In this document: one piece after another, positions 1 to 7,697 of the stretch | Position numbering within the stretch: position 1 is the stretch's first letter | Layout of the letters: each line of letters opens with the position of its first letter | Origin: an uncultured Desulfotignum sp. | GTDB taxonomy: Bacteria; Desulfobacterota; Desulfobacteria; Desulfobacterales; Desulfobacteraceae | Direction of reading: 5' to 3' | NCBI GenBank assembly: GCA_937951975.1 | Contig: CALGAJ010000288.1 | Location: forward strand, 1-37,230 | DNA length: 37,230 nucleotides | Notes under the pieces: generated by a model | The model's database searches: none | Told to the model about the DNA's origin: nothing | What the model saw: the letters and a program-made list of their open reading frames with translations, nothing else | Position numbers and translations under genes: made by a program

Positions 1-1049
1 CGCTGTTCCGTGTCTGAATCATCATAGGATGCGCCGAGAAAAAACAGGTCGTTTTTGATCTCATCGTACAAAAGCACGACAGCCCCTTCCGTGTTCAAGA
101 GCCCTTTGATTTCTCGGGTGATGTAATCCATGAGATCTTCGAGTTCCGGATATTCGGGCAGGGCTGCACTGATTCGCATGATTGTGCGGTTGTTGGCCGC
201 CAGCCGGTTTTCGTTTGTAATATCCCTTAAAATGACGAAATGCTCTCCGGACCGGTCCGGGGACCAGGCACAGAAGGCGGCCCAGAGCACCACATCCAGT
301 GTCCGGCCGTCTTTGGTGAGCCGTTTTGTTTCGTAACGCGAAATGCGCTGATCCTGTCTGAACCGGTCCAGCATCCGTCCGGTTTCCTGTTTCAGGTGAT
401 CGGGCACAAACCCCAGGGGCTGTCCTTTGATTTCGTCCAGCGACCAGCCGAACACAGTTGAAAACGCGGGATTTACATAGACGACATGCCCGTTGACATC
501 GTAAAGAATAATGGGGTAAGGGATGAATTCCAGCACCTGATGATAGGTCTGGTAAAGTTCGTACACCTCCTGTTCCCTGGCTTTTTCCGCAGTGACGTCC
601 TGGAGGGTTTCCACGGCTCCCGCTATGTCGCCGTTGTCGTCAAACACACCGGCGGCCGTGAAAAAAAGCCATTTTCCGTCCGGCGGCAAGTCCGGAAAAA
701 AATCGGTGGCCGCAAAAAGTGATTCGCTGGTCAACGCTTTTTTGTGTTTAGGACCGTACAAGGCAAGAATCTGGTCCACCGATGAGTTGTCAATGATCAA
801 ATCCGCCATGACAGGCCGTTTTTCAGCGTAGAACGCTTTCCACTGCAAATCTGTTCCGATCATGTCTTTGGCGTCAAAACCACTCAACGCTTCCAGGGCC
901 TGGTTGAAATGAATGATTTTGTGGTGGCGGTCCACCACGAAAATAGGGATTGGAGCTGCATATATGATATTTTTGAGCAGCTGGTTTTCTTTTTTCAGTG
1001 CCTGGATTTTTTTTTCGAGTTCAGCGATCTTCAGGTCACGATCCGCCAT
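1..1049 (-). CDS. PAS-PAS-GAF sensory protein (partial, 3' end beyond window)
   Basis: This frame is open from an ATG at 1047-1049 to the left edge, giving about 349 residues without a stop. A GGAG ribosome-binding site precedes the ATG by about five bases. The N-terminus is a short charged coiled coil (roughly residues 1-26, starting MADRDLKIAELEKKI). A PAS domain follows at about 27-150 (APIPIFVVDRHHKIIHFNQA), then a second PAS domain at about 165-285 (IPYPIILYDVNGHVVYVNPAF). The start of a GAF-like segment is at about 300 (LLNTEGAVVLLYDE). The missing part probably carries a histidine kinase or other output domain, but that cannot be seen. No membrane segment is present, so this is a cytoplasmic sensor. 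It is divergent from the kinase gene starting at 1162, with about 110 bases between. Domain calls are by pattern recognition and the ligand is unknown. Confidence 0.85.
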   Translation of the reverse strand, partial: MADRDLKIAELEKKIQALKKENQLLKNIIYAAPIPIFVVDRHHKIIHFNQALEALSGFDAKDMIGTDLQWKAFYAEKRPVMADLIIDNSSVDQILALYGPKHKKALTSESLFAATDFFPDLPPDGKWLFFTAAGVFDDNGDIAGAVETLQDVTAEKAREQEVYELYQTYHQVLEFIPYPIILYDVNGHVVYVNPAFSTVFGWSLDEIKGQPLGFVPDHLKQETGRMLDRFRQDQRISRYETKRLTKDGRTLDVVLWAAFCAWSPDRSGEHFVILRDITNENRLAANNRTIMRISAALPEYPELEDLMDYITREIKGLLNTEGAVVLLYDEIKNDLFFLGASYDDSDTEQ

Positions 1050-1161
1050 AAAAACTCCAAAGGGCTTTACAAGATTCATGTATCTTCGTATAACAATCGG
1101 GTAATGCGATATTGCCACTATATAAAATCATTGAATCAAATTGCAAGGATTTTAAGAGGTG

Positions 1162-1923
1162 ATGAACAAGACACCTGACTCCAACATCAAAACCGAGATT
1201 CTCATCCATGATCTCAAAGTGCCGATATCCGTGATCAATGCCGGTGCCCGATCCCTGCTGGACCGCCAGGACATGTACGGGTCTTTGACTGAAAAGCAGA
1301 TCAAGGTCCTCCACCGGATTGTCCGCAATACGCTGGTGACCCAGCGGCTGGTCAACGATGTTCTGGAACTGGGACGATCCAGGGAAGGGGTCATGGTCTG
1401 CTCACAGTTTACCGTGGCGTCTCTGGTGGCAGGTGTTCTGGTGGAGATCTTTGATCTGGCGGATCCGAATGTGGCGGATGCGGTCAGAAAAGCGGGCAAC
1501 TATTTTCAGTTGCAGGAAGTAATTGGTGATGCCGGGGTGTGTCTTCATTTTCAGAAAGCCACCTGGGAGGCCAGTGTATGCCTGGATGCGGCCAAAGTCA
1601 GACAGATACTGCGGAACCTGGTCACCAATGCATTCAAACATCGGATCAAACAGGTGGATATCCGGGGTGTGATCAAAAACAGCTGCCTGACCCTGTGGGT
1701 GAAAGATGACGGCCGGGGAATTCCCAGGGCGGATCACCAGCGGATTTTTGAAACATATTTCACCACAGGCGGGTCTATTGAAGACGCCATCCAGAGTCAC
1801 GGCCTGGGTCTGGCCGGGGTCATGGTGCTTCTCAAAGACATGGGCGGGGAAATGGTTCTGCAGTCGGACGCAGGCCATGGCGCGGAATTCAAGGTATCCA
1901 TCCCCCTTTCTCAAGGGGGGTGA
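1162..1923 (+). CDS. Sensor-less histidine kinase (HisKA-HATPase)
   Basis: About 253 residues consisting almost only of a kinase core. The H box lies near the N-terminus (IHDLKVPISVI, phospho-accepting His about residue 16). The N box follows at about 155 (LRNLVTNAFKH), then the G1 box DDGRGIP and the G2 box HGLGLAG. There is no sensor, HAMP or membrane segment, so input must come from a partner protein. The divergent PAS-PAS-GAF protein at 1-1049 and the receiver protein converging at 1927-2397 are natural candidates. The start is uncertain: GTG at 1159 or ATG at 1162 share the same AAGAGG-rich leader. The stop lies 3 bases from the convergent stop of the response regulator. The last codons lie in a CCCCCTT/AAGGGGG inverted repeat (1902-1919), followed further on by a T-rich tract that may help terminate transcription. 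Confidence 0.87.
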   Translation: MNKTPDSNIKTEILIHDLKVPISVINAGARSLLDRQDMYGSLTEKQIKVLHRIVRNTLVTQRLVNDVLELGRSREGVMVCSQFTVASLVAGVLVEIFDLADPNVADAVRKAGNYFQLQEVIGDAGVCLHFQKATWEASVCLDAAKVRQILRNLVTNAFKHRIKQVDIRGVIKNSCLTLWVKDDGRGIPRADHQRIFETYFTTGGSIEDAIQSHGLGLAGVMVLLKDMGGEMVLQSDAGHGAEFKVSIPLSQGG

Positions 1924-1926
1924 AAT

Positions 1927-2397
1927 TTATAAATCAATTTTTGTTTTTTTTTGCCATTCCGGTCCGAATAATTTGTCAAACACCGGTTTCACCAGATCGA
2001 ACCAGCCGGCATTGGCTCTGCGGCCCTGCTGTCTGGCTGTCAATACATCTGCCAGAAATACGGAGATGTCCACCAGTTTTTCCTTGGGGATGTAAGCATC
2101 CGCCCCTTTTTCCATGGCGGTTTTTAAATTTTCCGGTGTCAGGGCATGGGCTGTGAGCATCAGGGTGGGCAGATTCAGGCGGCGGGTGATTTCAAGAAGC
2201 CGGTATCCCTGCACCCCCATGATGTCCAGCACCGCGGCATCGTAGGGTCCGGTATTCAGTTTCTCCACGGCGGCTTCAAACGATTCAGCCGTATCCACCC
2301 GGCACATGTGAAGCAGCTCTTCCATGGTTTCCAGAATATCGGGCTCATCATCCACGACCAGAATGTGTTTGTCTGCCAGTATCCGGTGATCGTCCAT
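1927..2397 (-). CDS. Single-domain response regulator (CheY-like receiver)
   Basis: 156 residues. The receiver domain occupies about 10-125 with all expected residues visible: acidic pair DDE at 16-18, phospho-acceptor Asp58 (AVLDIM), Thr82 (LMLTAHA) and Lys105 (YIPKEK). The C-terminal 35 residues (FDLVKPVFDKLFGPEW region) are not a recognised DNA-binding domain, so it probably acts by protein contact or in a phosphorelay. It starts 9 bases after the stop of the zinc-ribbon gene and is presumably co-transcribed with it. It converges on the sensor-less kinase at 1162-1923. Cognate pairing with that kinase is an inference from position. Confidence 0.9.
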   Translation of the reverse strand: MDDHRILADKHILVVDDEPDILETMEELLHMCRVDTAESFEAAVEKLNTGPYDAAVLDIMGVQGYRLLEITRRLNLPTLMLTAHALTPENLKTAMEKGADAYIPKEKLVDISVFLADVLTARQQGRRANAGWFDLVKPVFDKLFGPEWQKKTKIDL

Positions 2398-2406
2398 GGA
2401 TCCGCC

Positions 2407-2604
2407 CTAAATGTCCACCCAGGTGTCCGCCTCATTGCCGCAGGATGTGCAGGTGCCGGTGCCCTTGACTTTGACAGGCGCCTGCCCGGTGTTTTTTTTG
2501 TTCTGTGCCGCTTTCACCTCAACCCATTGGCAGGTAACAATCATTTCCGCTTCATTGCCGCAGTTTTCACAGGTGCAGATCTGTTTGAATTTTTTTTCAT
2601 TCAT
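2407..2604 (-). CDS. Small two-knuckle zinc-ribbon protein
   Basis: 65 residues with a strong AGGAGG ribosome-binding site six bases before the ATG. Two matching half-sites are visible: a CENCGNEAE stretch near residue 12 and a CTSCGNEAD stretch near residue 52. They are separated by a Lys/Gln-rich segment with a TCQWVEVK strand. Four cysteines in CxxC pairs fit a structural zinc ribbon or rubredoxin-like knuckle. An extra Cys precedes the first pair (CTCENC). There is no catalytic motif and no further match that I recognise. It is immediately upstream of, and co-directional with, the receiver protein at 1927-2397, so it may belong to the same signalling unit. Function unknown. Confidence 0.75.
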   Translation of the reverse strand: MNEKKFKQICTCENCGNEAEMIVTCQWVEVKAAQNKKNTGQAPVKVKGTGTCTSCGNEADTWVDI

Positions 2605-2765
2605 GCCCGGCCTCCTTTTTATGGCGGTTGAATTTAACCGTTTGTTTTTTTATCATAATACCGAAAGCATCTGTTGACCAGTTAAAAATTTTCTGCATGC
2701 CGGAGAGATGCCCGGTCAAAAAGATATCTTAACGGGAAAACACGGTTATTATGGCAAAAATATGC

Positions 2766-2795
2766 TTGACAAAGCAATTGTGAAACGGTCTTATA
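2766..2795 (+). promoter_or_regulatory. Candidate sigma70 promoter for ilvE operon
   Basis: A perfect -35 hexamer TTGACA at 2766-2771 is followed after 17 bases by TCTTAT/CTTATA at about 2789-2795. It lies in AT-rich DNA about 70 bases before the ilvE start codon. Judged by eye, with no expression evidence. Confidence 0.5.
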
Positions 2796-2865
2796 CCAGG
2801 ATATTTATTTTTTAATTTTAATTTTTTACCCATGATTGATGATTGGGTGTGTCACAAGGAGGAAT

Positions 2866-3930
2866 ATGGAAATTTCAGTCACCCGGGTCGCCCAGGCCGG
2901 TACCCGGCCAAAAGATGAAGACCTGGGATTTGGTACCGCGTTTACGGATCATATGTTTGTCATGGAGTATTCAGCGGACAAAGGATGGCATGACCCGCGT
3001 ATCGAGCCGTTTGCGCCGGTATCCATGTCACCGGCGGCCATGGTGTTCCATTATGGTCAGGCTATTTTTGAAGGGCTTAAAGCGTATAAGACCCCGGAAA
3101 AGAAAATCCAGCTGTTCCGGGCCAGGGACAATTTTGAGCGTCTGAACCGGTCGGCCCGCGGCCTGTGCATCCCGGAAGTGGATATCGAGTTTGTCATGGC
3201 TGCTTTGAAACAGCTGCTGAAAATGGAAAAAGACTGGATTCCCGAAACACTGGGGACTTCTTTGTACATCCGGCCGTTTATTATTGCCACGGATCCGTTT
3301 CTGGGGGTGAGATCCTCTTTCACGTTCAAATTTTTCATTATTTTATGTTCCGTGGGCGCGTATTATGCCGGCGGGCTGGCTCCGGTCAAGATCTGGGTGT
3401 CCAAAGATCATGTCAGGGCCGTTCCCGGCGGGGTGGGCGAGTTCAAGACTGCGGGCAATTACGCGGCCAGCCTGAATGCCGGTGAAATTGCCAAAAAACA
3501 GGGGTATGCCCAGGTCCTGTGGCTGGATGCGCTGGAAAAAAAATATGTGGAAGAAGTCGGGGCCATGAACATCTTTTTTGTACTGGACGATGAACTGGTG
3601 ACCCCGAATCTCACCGGCAGTATTCTGCCCGGCATCACCCGGTTTTCAGTGATCGATCTGGCCAAAAAATGGGGGATGCCCGTGTCGGAACGTAAAATCA
3701 GCATGGACGAAGTGCTTGATGGCCACGCTTCGGGCCGTCTGAAAGAAGTGTTCGGATCCGGCACCGCAGCCGTGATCTCTCCGGTGGGAGAAATCTGCTA
3801 TGGAGACCGGGTGCTTCACATCGGTGACGGAAACCCGGGGCCGGTTGCCATGAAATTTTACGAGGCATTGACATCCATCCAGTATGGAAAGGCAAAAGAC
3901 ACGGAAAACTGGATTGAACCAGTGGATTAG
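2866..3930 (+). CDS. ilvE: Branched-chain amino acid aminotransferase
   Basis: A 354-residue class IV PLP aminotransferase of the BCAT type-II (long, eukaryote-like) subgroup. It interconverts Leu, Ile and Val with their 2-oxo acids using 2-oxoglutarate/glutamate. Visible signature blocks: FHYGQAIFEGLKAYK near residue 62, LYIRPF near 133, the PLP lysine Lys194 in GGVGEFKTAGNYAASLN, EVGAMNIFFV, and GSGTAAVISPV near the C-terminus. The ATG at 2866 is chosen because a full AAGGAGG site lies just upstream. An in-frame TTG/ATG at 2836-2839 would add ten atypical residues and lacks such a site. It is followed after 52 bases by the XRE-cupin gene and then an acyl-CoA dehydrogenase. A VorB-type oxidoreductase, which could take its 2-oxo-acid products, is encoded convergently downstream. 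Confidence 0.93.
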   Translation: MEISVTRVAQAGTRPKDEDLGFGTAFTDHMFVMEYSADKGWHDPRIEPFAPVSMSPAAMVFHYGQAIFEGLKAYKTPEKKIQLFRARDNFERLNRSARGLCIPEVDIEFVMAALKQLLKMEKDWIPETLGTSLYIRPFIIATDPFLGVRSSFTFKFFIILCSVGAYYAGGLAPVKIWVSKDHVRAVPGGVGEFKTAGNYAASLNAGEIAKKQGYAQVLWLDALEKKYVEEVGAMNIFFVLDDELVTPNLTGSILPGITRFSVIDLAKKWGMPVSERKISMDEVLDGHASGRLKEVFGSGTAAVISPVGEICYGDRVLHIGDGNPGPVAMKFYEALTSIQYGKAKDTENWIEPVD

Positions 3931-3982
3931 ACAAGATCCCGTGAATTTTTTATGATCGACAACTCTCGGGACAGGAGGGAAT

Positions 3983-4528
3983 ATGGCGAAAACAGACAAT
4001 GTCATGCCCATCGGCAAACGGATTCGGCGGGCCCGGCTGGACAGAAAGGTCACGCTGGATACCATGGCCAACGAGACCGGCCTGGCAAAAGAAGTGATCA
4101 AACAGATTGAAAGCGGGGAAAAACGGCCGTCCGTGGGGACGCTGCTTCAGATTTCCAGGGTCTTGCAGCTGGATTCCGATTTTCTGCTCAAGGATCCGGA
4201 AGCTGACCAGGAAAAACGGGCCCAGGCATATACCAAACGAACCGATCAATACGCCTACACTCCGCTGACTCCCGGTGCAGAGAACAAACATTTAAAAGCA
4301 TTCCGTATTGTGGTGGAAGCCGGTGCGCATCATGAAGGGGTCGGATTTCAGCATGAAGGTGAAGAGTTTGTCCATGTACTGGAAGGACAGGTGGAGGTCC
4401 AGGTGGGAGATCATGTCAATTCGCTTTCTGCCGGGGATTCCCTGCATTTTAATTCCGGGATCAAGCATGACCTGCGCAATCCGGGACAAAAGGATGCGGT
4501 TCTGATCGTGGTGGTTTACGTTCCCTGA
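3983..4528 (+). CDS. XRE-family HTH / cupin transcriptional regulator
   Basis: 181 residues with a two-domain layout. An N-terminal helix-turn-helix spans about 10-65 (IGKRIRRARLDRKVTLDTMA, then IKQIESGEKRPSVGTLLQIS). A C-terminal cupin_2 barrel spans about 110-180 (HHEGVGFQHEGEEFVHVLEG, then GDSLHFNSGIKHDLRN). His and Glu residues suited to binding a metal or small carboxylate ligand are visible. Proteins of this layout are commonly local regulators of amino-acid or acyl-CoA genes. Its place between ilvE and an acyl-CoA dehydrogenase suggests it senses a metabolite of that pathway; this is an inference. A strong AGGAGG site precedes the ATG, and the acyl-CoA dehydrogenase follows 18 bases after its stop. 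Confidence 0.9.
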   Translation: MAKTDNVMPIGKRIRRARLDRKVTLDTMANETGLAKEVIKQIESGEKRPSVGTLLQISRVLQLDSDFLLKDPEADQEKRAQAYTKRTDQYAYTPLTPGAENKHLKAFRIVVEAGAHHEGVGFQHEGEEFVHVLEGQVEVQVGDHVNSLSAGDSLHFNSGIKHDLRNPGQKDAVLIVVVYVP

Positions 4529-4546
4529 CAATGGAGGAGACATACG

Positions 4547-5701
4547 ATGCTGTTTAAGTTGACTGATGAGCAGAAAATGATCCAAAATATGGTTCGGGAG
4601 TTTTCCAGGAAAGTGATTGCCCCCACAGCTGCGGAACGGGACCGGACCAAGGAGTTTCCGGCCGGGAATTTCAAGCAGATGGGGGAACTCGGGCTCATGG
4701 GCATGATGGTGCCTGAAGCGTATGGCGGGGAATCCGCCGATACCGTGTCCTATGTGCTGGCGTTGTCTGAGATCGCCTATTCCTGCGCATCCACATCCGT
4801 GGTGATGTCGGTGCAGAATTCCATTGTGTGCGAAAGCCTCAACAATTTCGGGACAAAAGAACAGAAAGAGCAGTTCCTGACCCCCCTGGCATCCGGGAAA
4901 ATGATCGGCGCATTCGGGCTCACCGAGCCGGATGCAGGCTCCGACCCCGTATCCCAGGCCACGACGGCCGTCAAAGACAAGGATCATTATGTCATCAACG
5001 GCACCAAGAGGTTCATCACATCCGGCAAACACGCCAAAGTGGTGCTGATAACGGCGAAAACCGATCCGGATGCCGGTCATAAGGGGATCTCGTGTTTTAT
5101 CGTTCCCAAAGACACCAAAGGATTGATCGTGGGCCATGAAGAAGACAAGATGGGGCTGCGGGCCTCAGATACCACGGACCTGATATTTGAGGACTGCCGG
5201 GTACCCGCATCCTTGAGGCTTGGAAACGAAGGGGATGGATTCAAAATCGCCATGTCCGGTCTGGACAGCGGGCGTATCGGTATTTCAGCCCAGTCCATCG
5301 GTGTGGCCCAGGCCGCATTTGACGCGGCTGTAGCCTATGCGTCCCAGCGCCGGCAATTCGGGGTGCCTGTCACCAAACACCAGGCCATCCGGTTCCAAAT
5401 TGCGGACATGGCAACCCAGATTGAGGCGGCCCGCCAGCTGATGTTTTCCGCGGCATCCATGAAGGATCGGAAAGAACCCTATACCAAAGAAGCGTCCATG
5501 GCCAAGCTGTTTGCCTCGGAAATGGTCAACGAGGTCACGGCCCGTGCCATCCAGATGCACGGCGGGTATGGATTCACCAAAGATTATGTGGTGGAGCGCC
5601 TGTACCGGGATGCCCGGGTTTTCACTATCTACGAAGGCACCTCCGAGATTCAGCGTATCGTGATTTCCAACAATATTCTCAAAGACAAGCGAAAACCGTA
5701 A
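4547..5701 (+). CDS. Acyl-CoA dehydrogenase (short/branched-chain type)
   Basis: 384 residues, the usual length for soluble FAD acyl-CoA dehydrogenases, which oxidise an acyl-CoA to the 2-enoyl-CoA and pass electrons to ETF. Visible signatures: FGLTEPDAGSD near residue 125, RFITSGKHA, DSGRIGISAQSIGVAQAA near 243, RRQFGVPVTKHQAIRFQIADM, and the C-terminal YEGTSEIQR containing the likely catalytic base Glu363. The YEGT position of that glutamate fits the short-chain/butyryl-CoA type rather than isovaleryl-CoA dehydrogenase. The exact substrate (butyryl, isobutyryl or 2-methylbutyryl) cannot be fixed from sequence. The last gene of the ilvE operon, it is followed at once by a perfect stem-loop terminator. 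Confidence 0.93.
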   Translation: MLFKLTDEQKMIQNMVREFSRKVIAPTAAERDRTKEFPAGNFKQMGELGLMGMMVPEAYGGESADTVSYVLALSEIAYSCASTSVVMSVQNSIVCESLNNFGTKEQKEQFLTPLASGKMIGAFGLTEPDAGSDPVSQATTAVKDKDHYVINGTKRFITSGKHAKVVLITAKTDPDAGHKGISCFIVPKDTKGLIVGHEEDKMGLRASDTTDLIFEDCRVPASLRLGNEGDGFKIAMSGLDSGRIGISAQSIGVAQAAFDAAVAYASQRRQFGVPVTKHQAIRFQIADMATQIEAARQLMFSAASMKDRKEPYTKEASMAKLFASEMVNEVTARAIQMHGGYGFTKDYVVERLYRDARVFTIYEGTSEIQRIVISNNILKDKRKP

Positions 5702-5709
5702 ACTAAAAC

Positions 5710-5774
5710 GGGGTCAGGCCTGCCTTATTGTCGTTATTTGTCAAGAATAACGACAATAAGGCAGGCCTGACCCC
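5710..5774. terminator. Perfect 29-bp stem-loop, probable bidirectional terminator or REP-like element
   Basis: The arms at 5710-5738 and 5746-5774 are perfect reverse complements over 29 bases with a 7-base loop (TGTCAAG). A T-rich run follows on each strand. It sits between the convergent acyl-CoA dehydrogenase and ACT-domain genes. The arms begin GGGGTCAGGCCTG. Such long perfect arms are more than termination needs and resemble REP/MITE-type palindromes. Confidence 0.8.
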
Positions 5775-5782
5775 ATCATTTT

Positions 5783-6274
5783 TCAGTAGGTGCCGTCCTT
5801 GAAAATGGATTCGGCAAAAGCCACATCTTCGGGACTGAAAACAAACAGGCATTTTCCGTCCGCATCAGACACGGACCCGTAGACGTAGTTGATATTGATC
5901 TGTTTTTCACCGAATTTTTTGGTGATTTTGGCAAATTCACCGGGTTTGTTGGTGATATCCAGGGCCACCACTTCTTTGGTATCAAACAGGTAATCATTTT
6001 CTTTCAACAAAGCGACAGAGGCATCCGGATTGCCGGTAAGCAGCCGGACCAGGGCAAAGTCAGCGGAATCTTTGCGCATGGAACTGTAGCTGGCCGAGGA
6101 TGCCAGGCGTTTCAAGGATTTTCCCCGGGCTTCAAACAGGTTCTGGACATAGGCGGACGCATCCTGAATGGTGATGGCGTCAATGTTGATGCCGGCCTTT
6201 CCAAACAGGTCGGTGAGCCTTGCCAGCTCGCCGGGCACATTTTTCAGAAACAAGGAAATTTCAATTCGGATCAT
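5783..6274 (-). CDS. ACT-domain amino-acid-binding regulatory protein
   Basis: 163 residues. The N-terminal half begins IRIEISLFLKNVPGELARL with GINIDAITIQDAS, a typical ACT fold. A second ACT-like unit covers about 100-160 (VVALDITNKPGEFAKITKKF, then ININYVYGSVSDADGKCLFV). Tandem ACT proteins of this kind bind amino acids and are often encoded beside 2-oxoacid ferredoxin oxidoreductases or aryl/acyl-CoA ligases. This one is the last gene after the oxidoreductase subunits, 82 bases after the gamma gene. The middle segment (about 45-95, SLKRLASSASYSSMRKDSAD) is variable. A GGGGG-rich ribosome-binding site precedes the ATG. No enzymatic domain is attached, so a sensing or allosteric role for branched-chain amino acids is only inferred. 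Confidence 0.83.
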   Translation of the reverse strand: MIRIEISLFLKNVPGELARLTDLFGKAGINIDAITIQDASAYVQNLFEARGKSLKRLASSASYSSMRKDSADFALVRLLTGNPDASVALLKENDYLFDTKEVVALDITNKPGEFAKITKKFGEKQININYVYGSVSDADGKCLFVFSPEDVAFAESIFKDGTY

Positions 6275-6356
6275 GGCGGTCCCCCTTTTTTTTGTTTGAT
6301 GTATTGACCGGGATCGCCGTTTTCTGCCGTGACGCCCCCGGACAATCAGTGATATA

Positions 6357-6899
6357 TCAAGCGGTTTGTTGAGCGCTTTGTACGCCTAAATCAAATGCGT
6401 CCATGTTCAGCGGGATGATTTTGGGTTTGGCGGCAAACTCATTTTTCACACATTCTTTGAGCAGTTCCAGATCCACCAGGTTGCTTTTGGCGGCAAACGC
6501 GCTCAAGGCGACAATGTTGGCGGCCCGCACGGATCCGGCTTTGATGGCGATATCATTGACCGGCACCACCAGCTGGGTGACGTCCGTGCGCTGGCTTGTC
6601 ACGGGGATCAGGGAGGAATTGATGAAAATGATCCCGCCCGGTTTCACGTCATGTTCAAATTTTTCCAGGGACGGCCGGTTCATGGCCACCAGGTGGGTGG
6701 GGTTTTTGATGATGGGCGATCCGATGAGCCGGTCACTGATCACCACGGTGCAATAAGCGGTGCCGCCGCGCATCTCCGGGCCGTAGGACGGGATCCAGGC
6801 CACAAACGATCCCTGCTTCATGGCGGCATACGCCAGCAGTTTTGCGCTGAGCAGGATTCCCTGGCCACCGAATCCGGCAAATTTTATTTCTGTCTGCAT
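6357..6899 (-). CDS. 2-oxoacid:ferredoxin oxidoreductase, gamma subunit
   Basis: 180 residues from the ATG at 6897-6899, preceded by GGAGAA. An upstream TTG at 6911 would overlap that site, so it was not chosen. Family signatures: FAGFGGQGILLSAKLLAYAA near the N-terminus, YGPEMRGGTAYCTVVISD near residue 45, and IIFINSSLIP. This domain accompanies the TPP-binding beta and pyrimidine-binding alpha subunits in VOR/KOR-type enzymes. These decarboxylate 2-oxo acids to acyl-CoA while reducing ferredoxin. It ends the four-subunit run ferredoxin-alpha-beta-gamma. The substrate is decided by the alpha and beta subunits. Confidence 0.9.
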   Translation of the reverse strand: MQTEIKFAGFGGQGILLSAKLLAYAAMKQGSFVAWIPSYGPEMRGGTAYCTVVISDRLIGSPIIKNPTHLVAMNRPSLEKFEHDVKPGGIIFINSSLIPVTSQRTDVTQLVVPVNDIAIKAGSVRAANIVALSAFAAKSNLVDLELLKECVKNEFAAKPKIIPLNMDAFDLGVQSAQQTA

Positions 6900-6950
6900 G
6901 GGTTTCTCCAAACATGTTGGTTAGGGTAGTATAAGTAAATGGATGCGCCT

Positions 6951-7688
6951 TTATTCAGGCACTTTATAATCACCCAGCTCATAATAGGGCAGCAATGTAT
7001 CTTCCGCCCATTTCAATGCATCCACGGGTGTCATGCCCCAGTTGGTGGGACAGGTGGAAACCACTTCCACAAAACTGAAACACCGGTTTTCCATTTGATA
7101 TTGAAATGCCTGTTTAATGGCCTTTTTAGCCTTGTTCACCTGCTGGGGTTTGAGAACGGCCTGGCGGGTGACATATCCCGGGGTGACCAGCTCTCCCAGC
7201 AGATTGGCCATGCGGATGGGCATGCCGGTCTGGGCTGTGTCCCGGCCTAAAGGGGCTGTGGTGGCCCGCTGGCCCGGCATGGTGGTGGGGGCCATCTGCC
7301 CGCCGGTCATGCCGTAGATGGCATTGTTGATGAAAATGGTGGTGAATTTCTCGCCGCGGTTGGCGGCATGGATGATCTCTCCCATGCCGATGGACGCCAG
7401 GTCCCCGTCCCCCTGATAGGTGAACACCATCAGATCGGGACGCACCCGTTTGATGCCCGTGGCCATGGCCGGGGCCCGGCCGTGGGCCGCTTCCTGAAAA
7501 TCACAGTTAAAATAGTTGTATGCCAGCACGGCACACCCCACGGGTGCGATACCCACGGTTTTTTCCTGGATGCCTAAGTCGTCAATGGCTTCGGCCACCA
7601 GCCGGTGGACGATGCCGTGGGTGCATCCGGGACAATAATGGGTATGGGTGTCCGAGAGTGCTTTTGGTTTTGAAAATGCTTTTCCCAT
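6951..7688 (-). CDS. 2-oxoacid:ferredoxin oxidoreductase, beta (TPP-binding) subunit
   Basis: 245 residues. The N-terminal HYCPGCTHGIVHRL provides the conserved CPGC motif. The thiamine-diphosphate/Mg motif is GDGDLASIGMGEIIHAANR, ending at an INNAIYGMTGGQ block. The later SFVEVVSTCPTNWGMTP is typical of VOR/KOR beta subunits. No iron-sulfur domain is fused here; the cluster protein is encoded separately at 8812-9030. A GGAG site precedes the ATG, and the gene begins 9 bases after the alpha subunit stop. With alpha and gamma it forms the catalytic core in the cytoplasm. Confidence 0.93.
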   Translation of the reverse strand: MGKAFSKPKALSDTHTHYCPGCTHGIVHRLVAEAIDDLGIQEKTVGIAPVGCAVLAYNYFNCDFQEAAHGRAPAMATGIKRVRPDLMVFTYQGDGDLASIGMGEIIHAANRGEKFTTIFINNAIYGMTGGQMAPTTMPGQRATTAPLGRDTAQTGMPIRMANLLGELVTPGYVTRQAVLKPQQVNKAKKAIKQAFQYQMENRCFSFVEVVSTCPTNWGMTPVDALKWAEDTLLPYYELGDYKVPE

Positions 7689-7697
7689 GGGTGTCTC

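Noticed and set aside
2836..2865. Upstream TTG/ATG start for ilvE
   Set aside because: The ATG at 2866 has a full AAGGAGG site at proper spacing, while the extension shows no family similarity.
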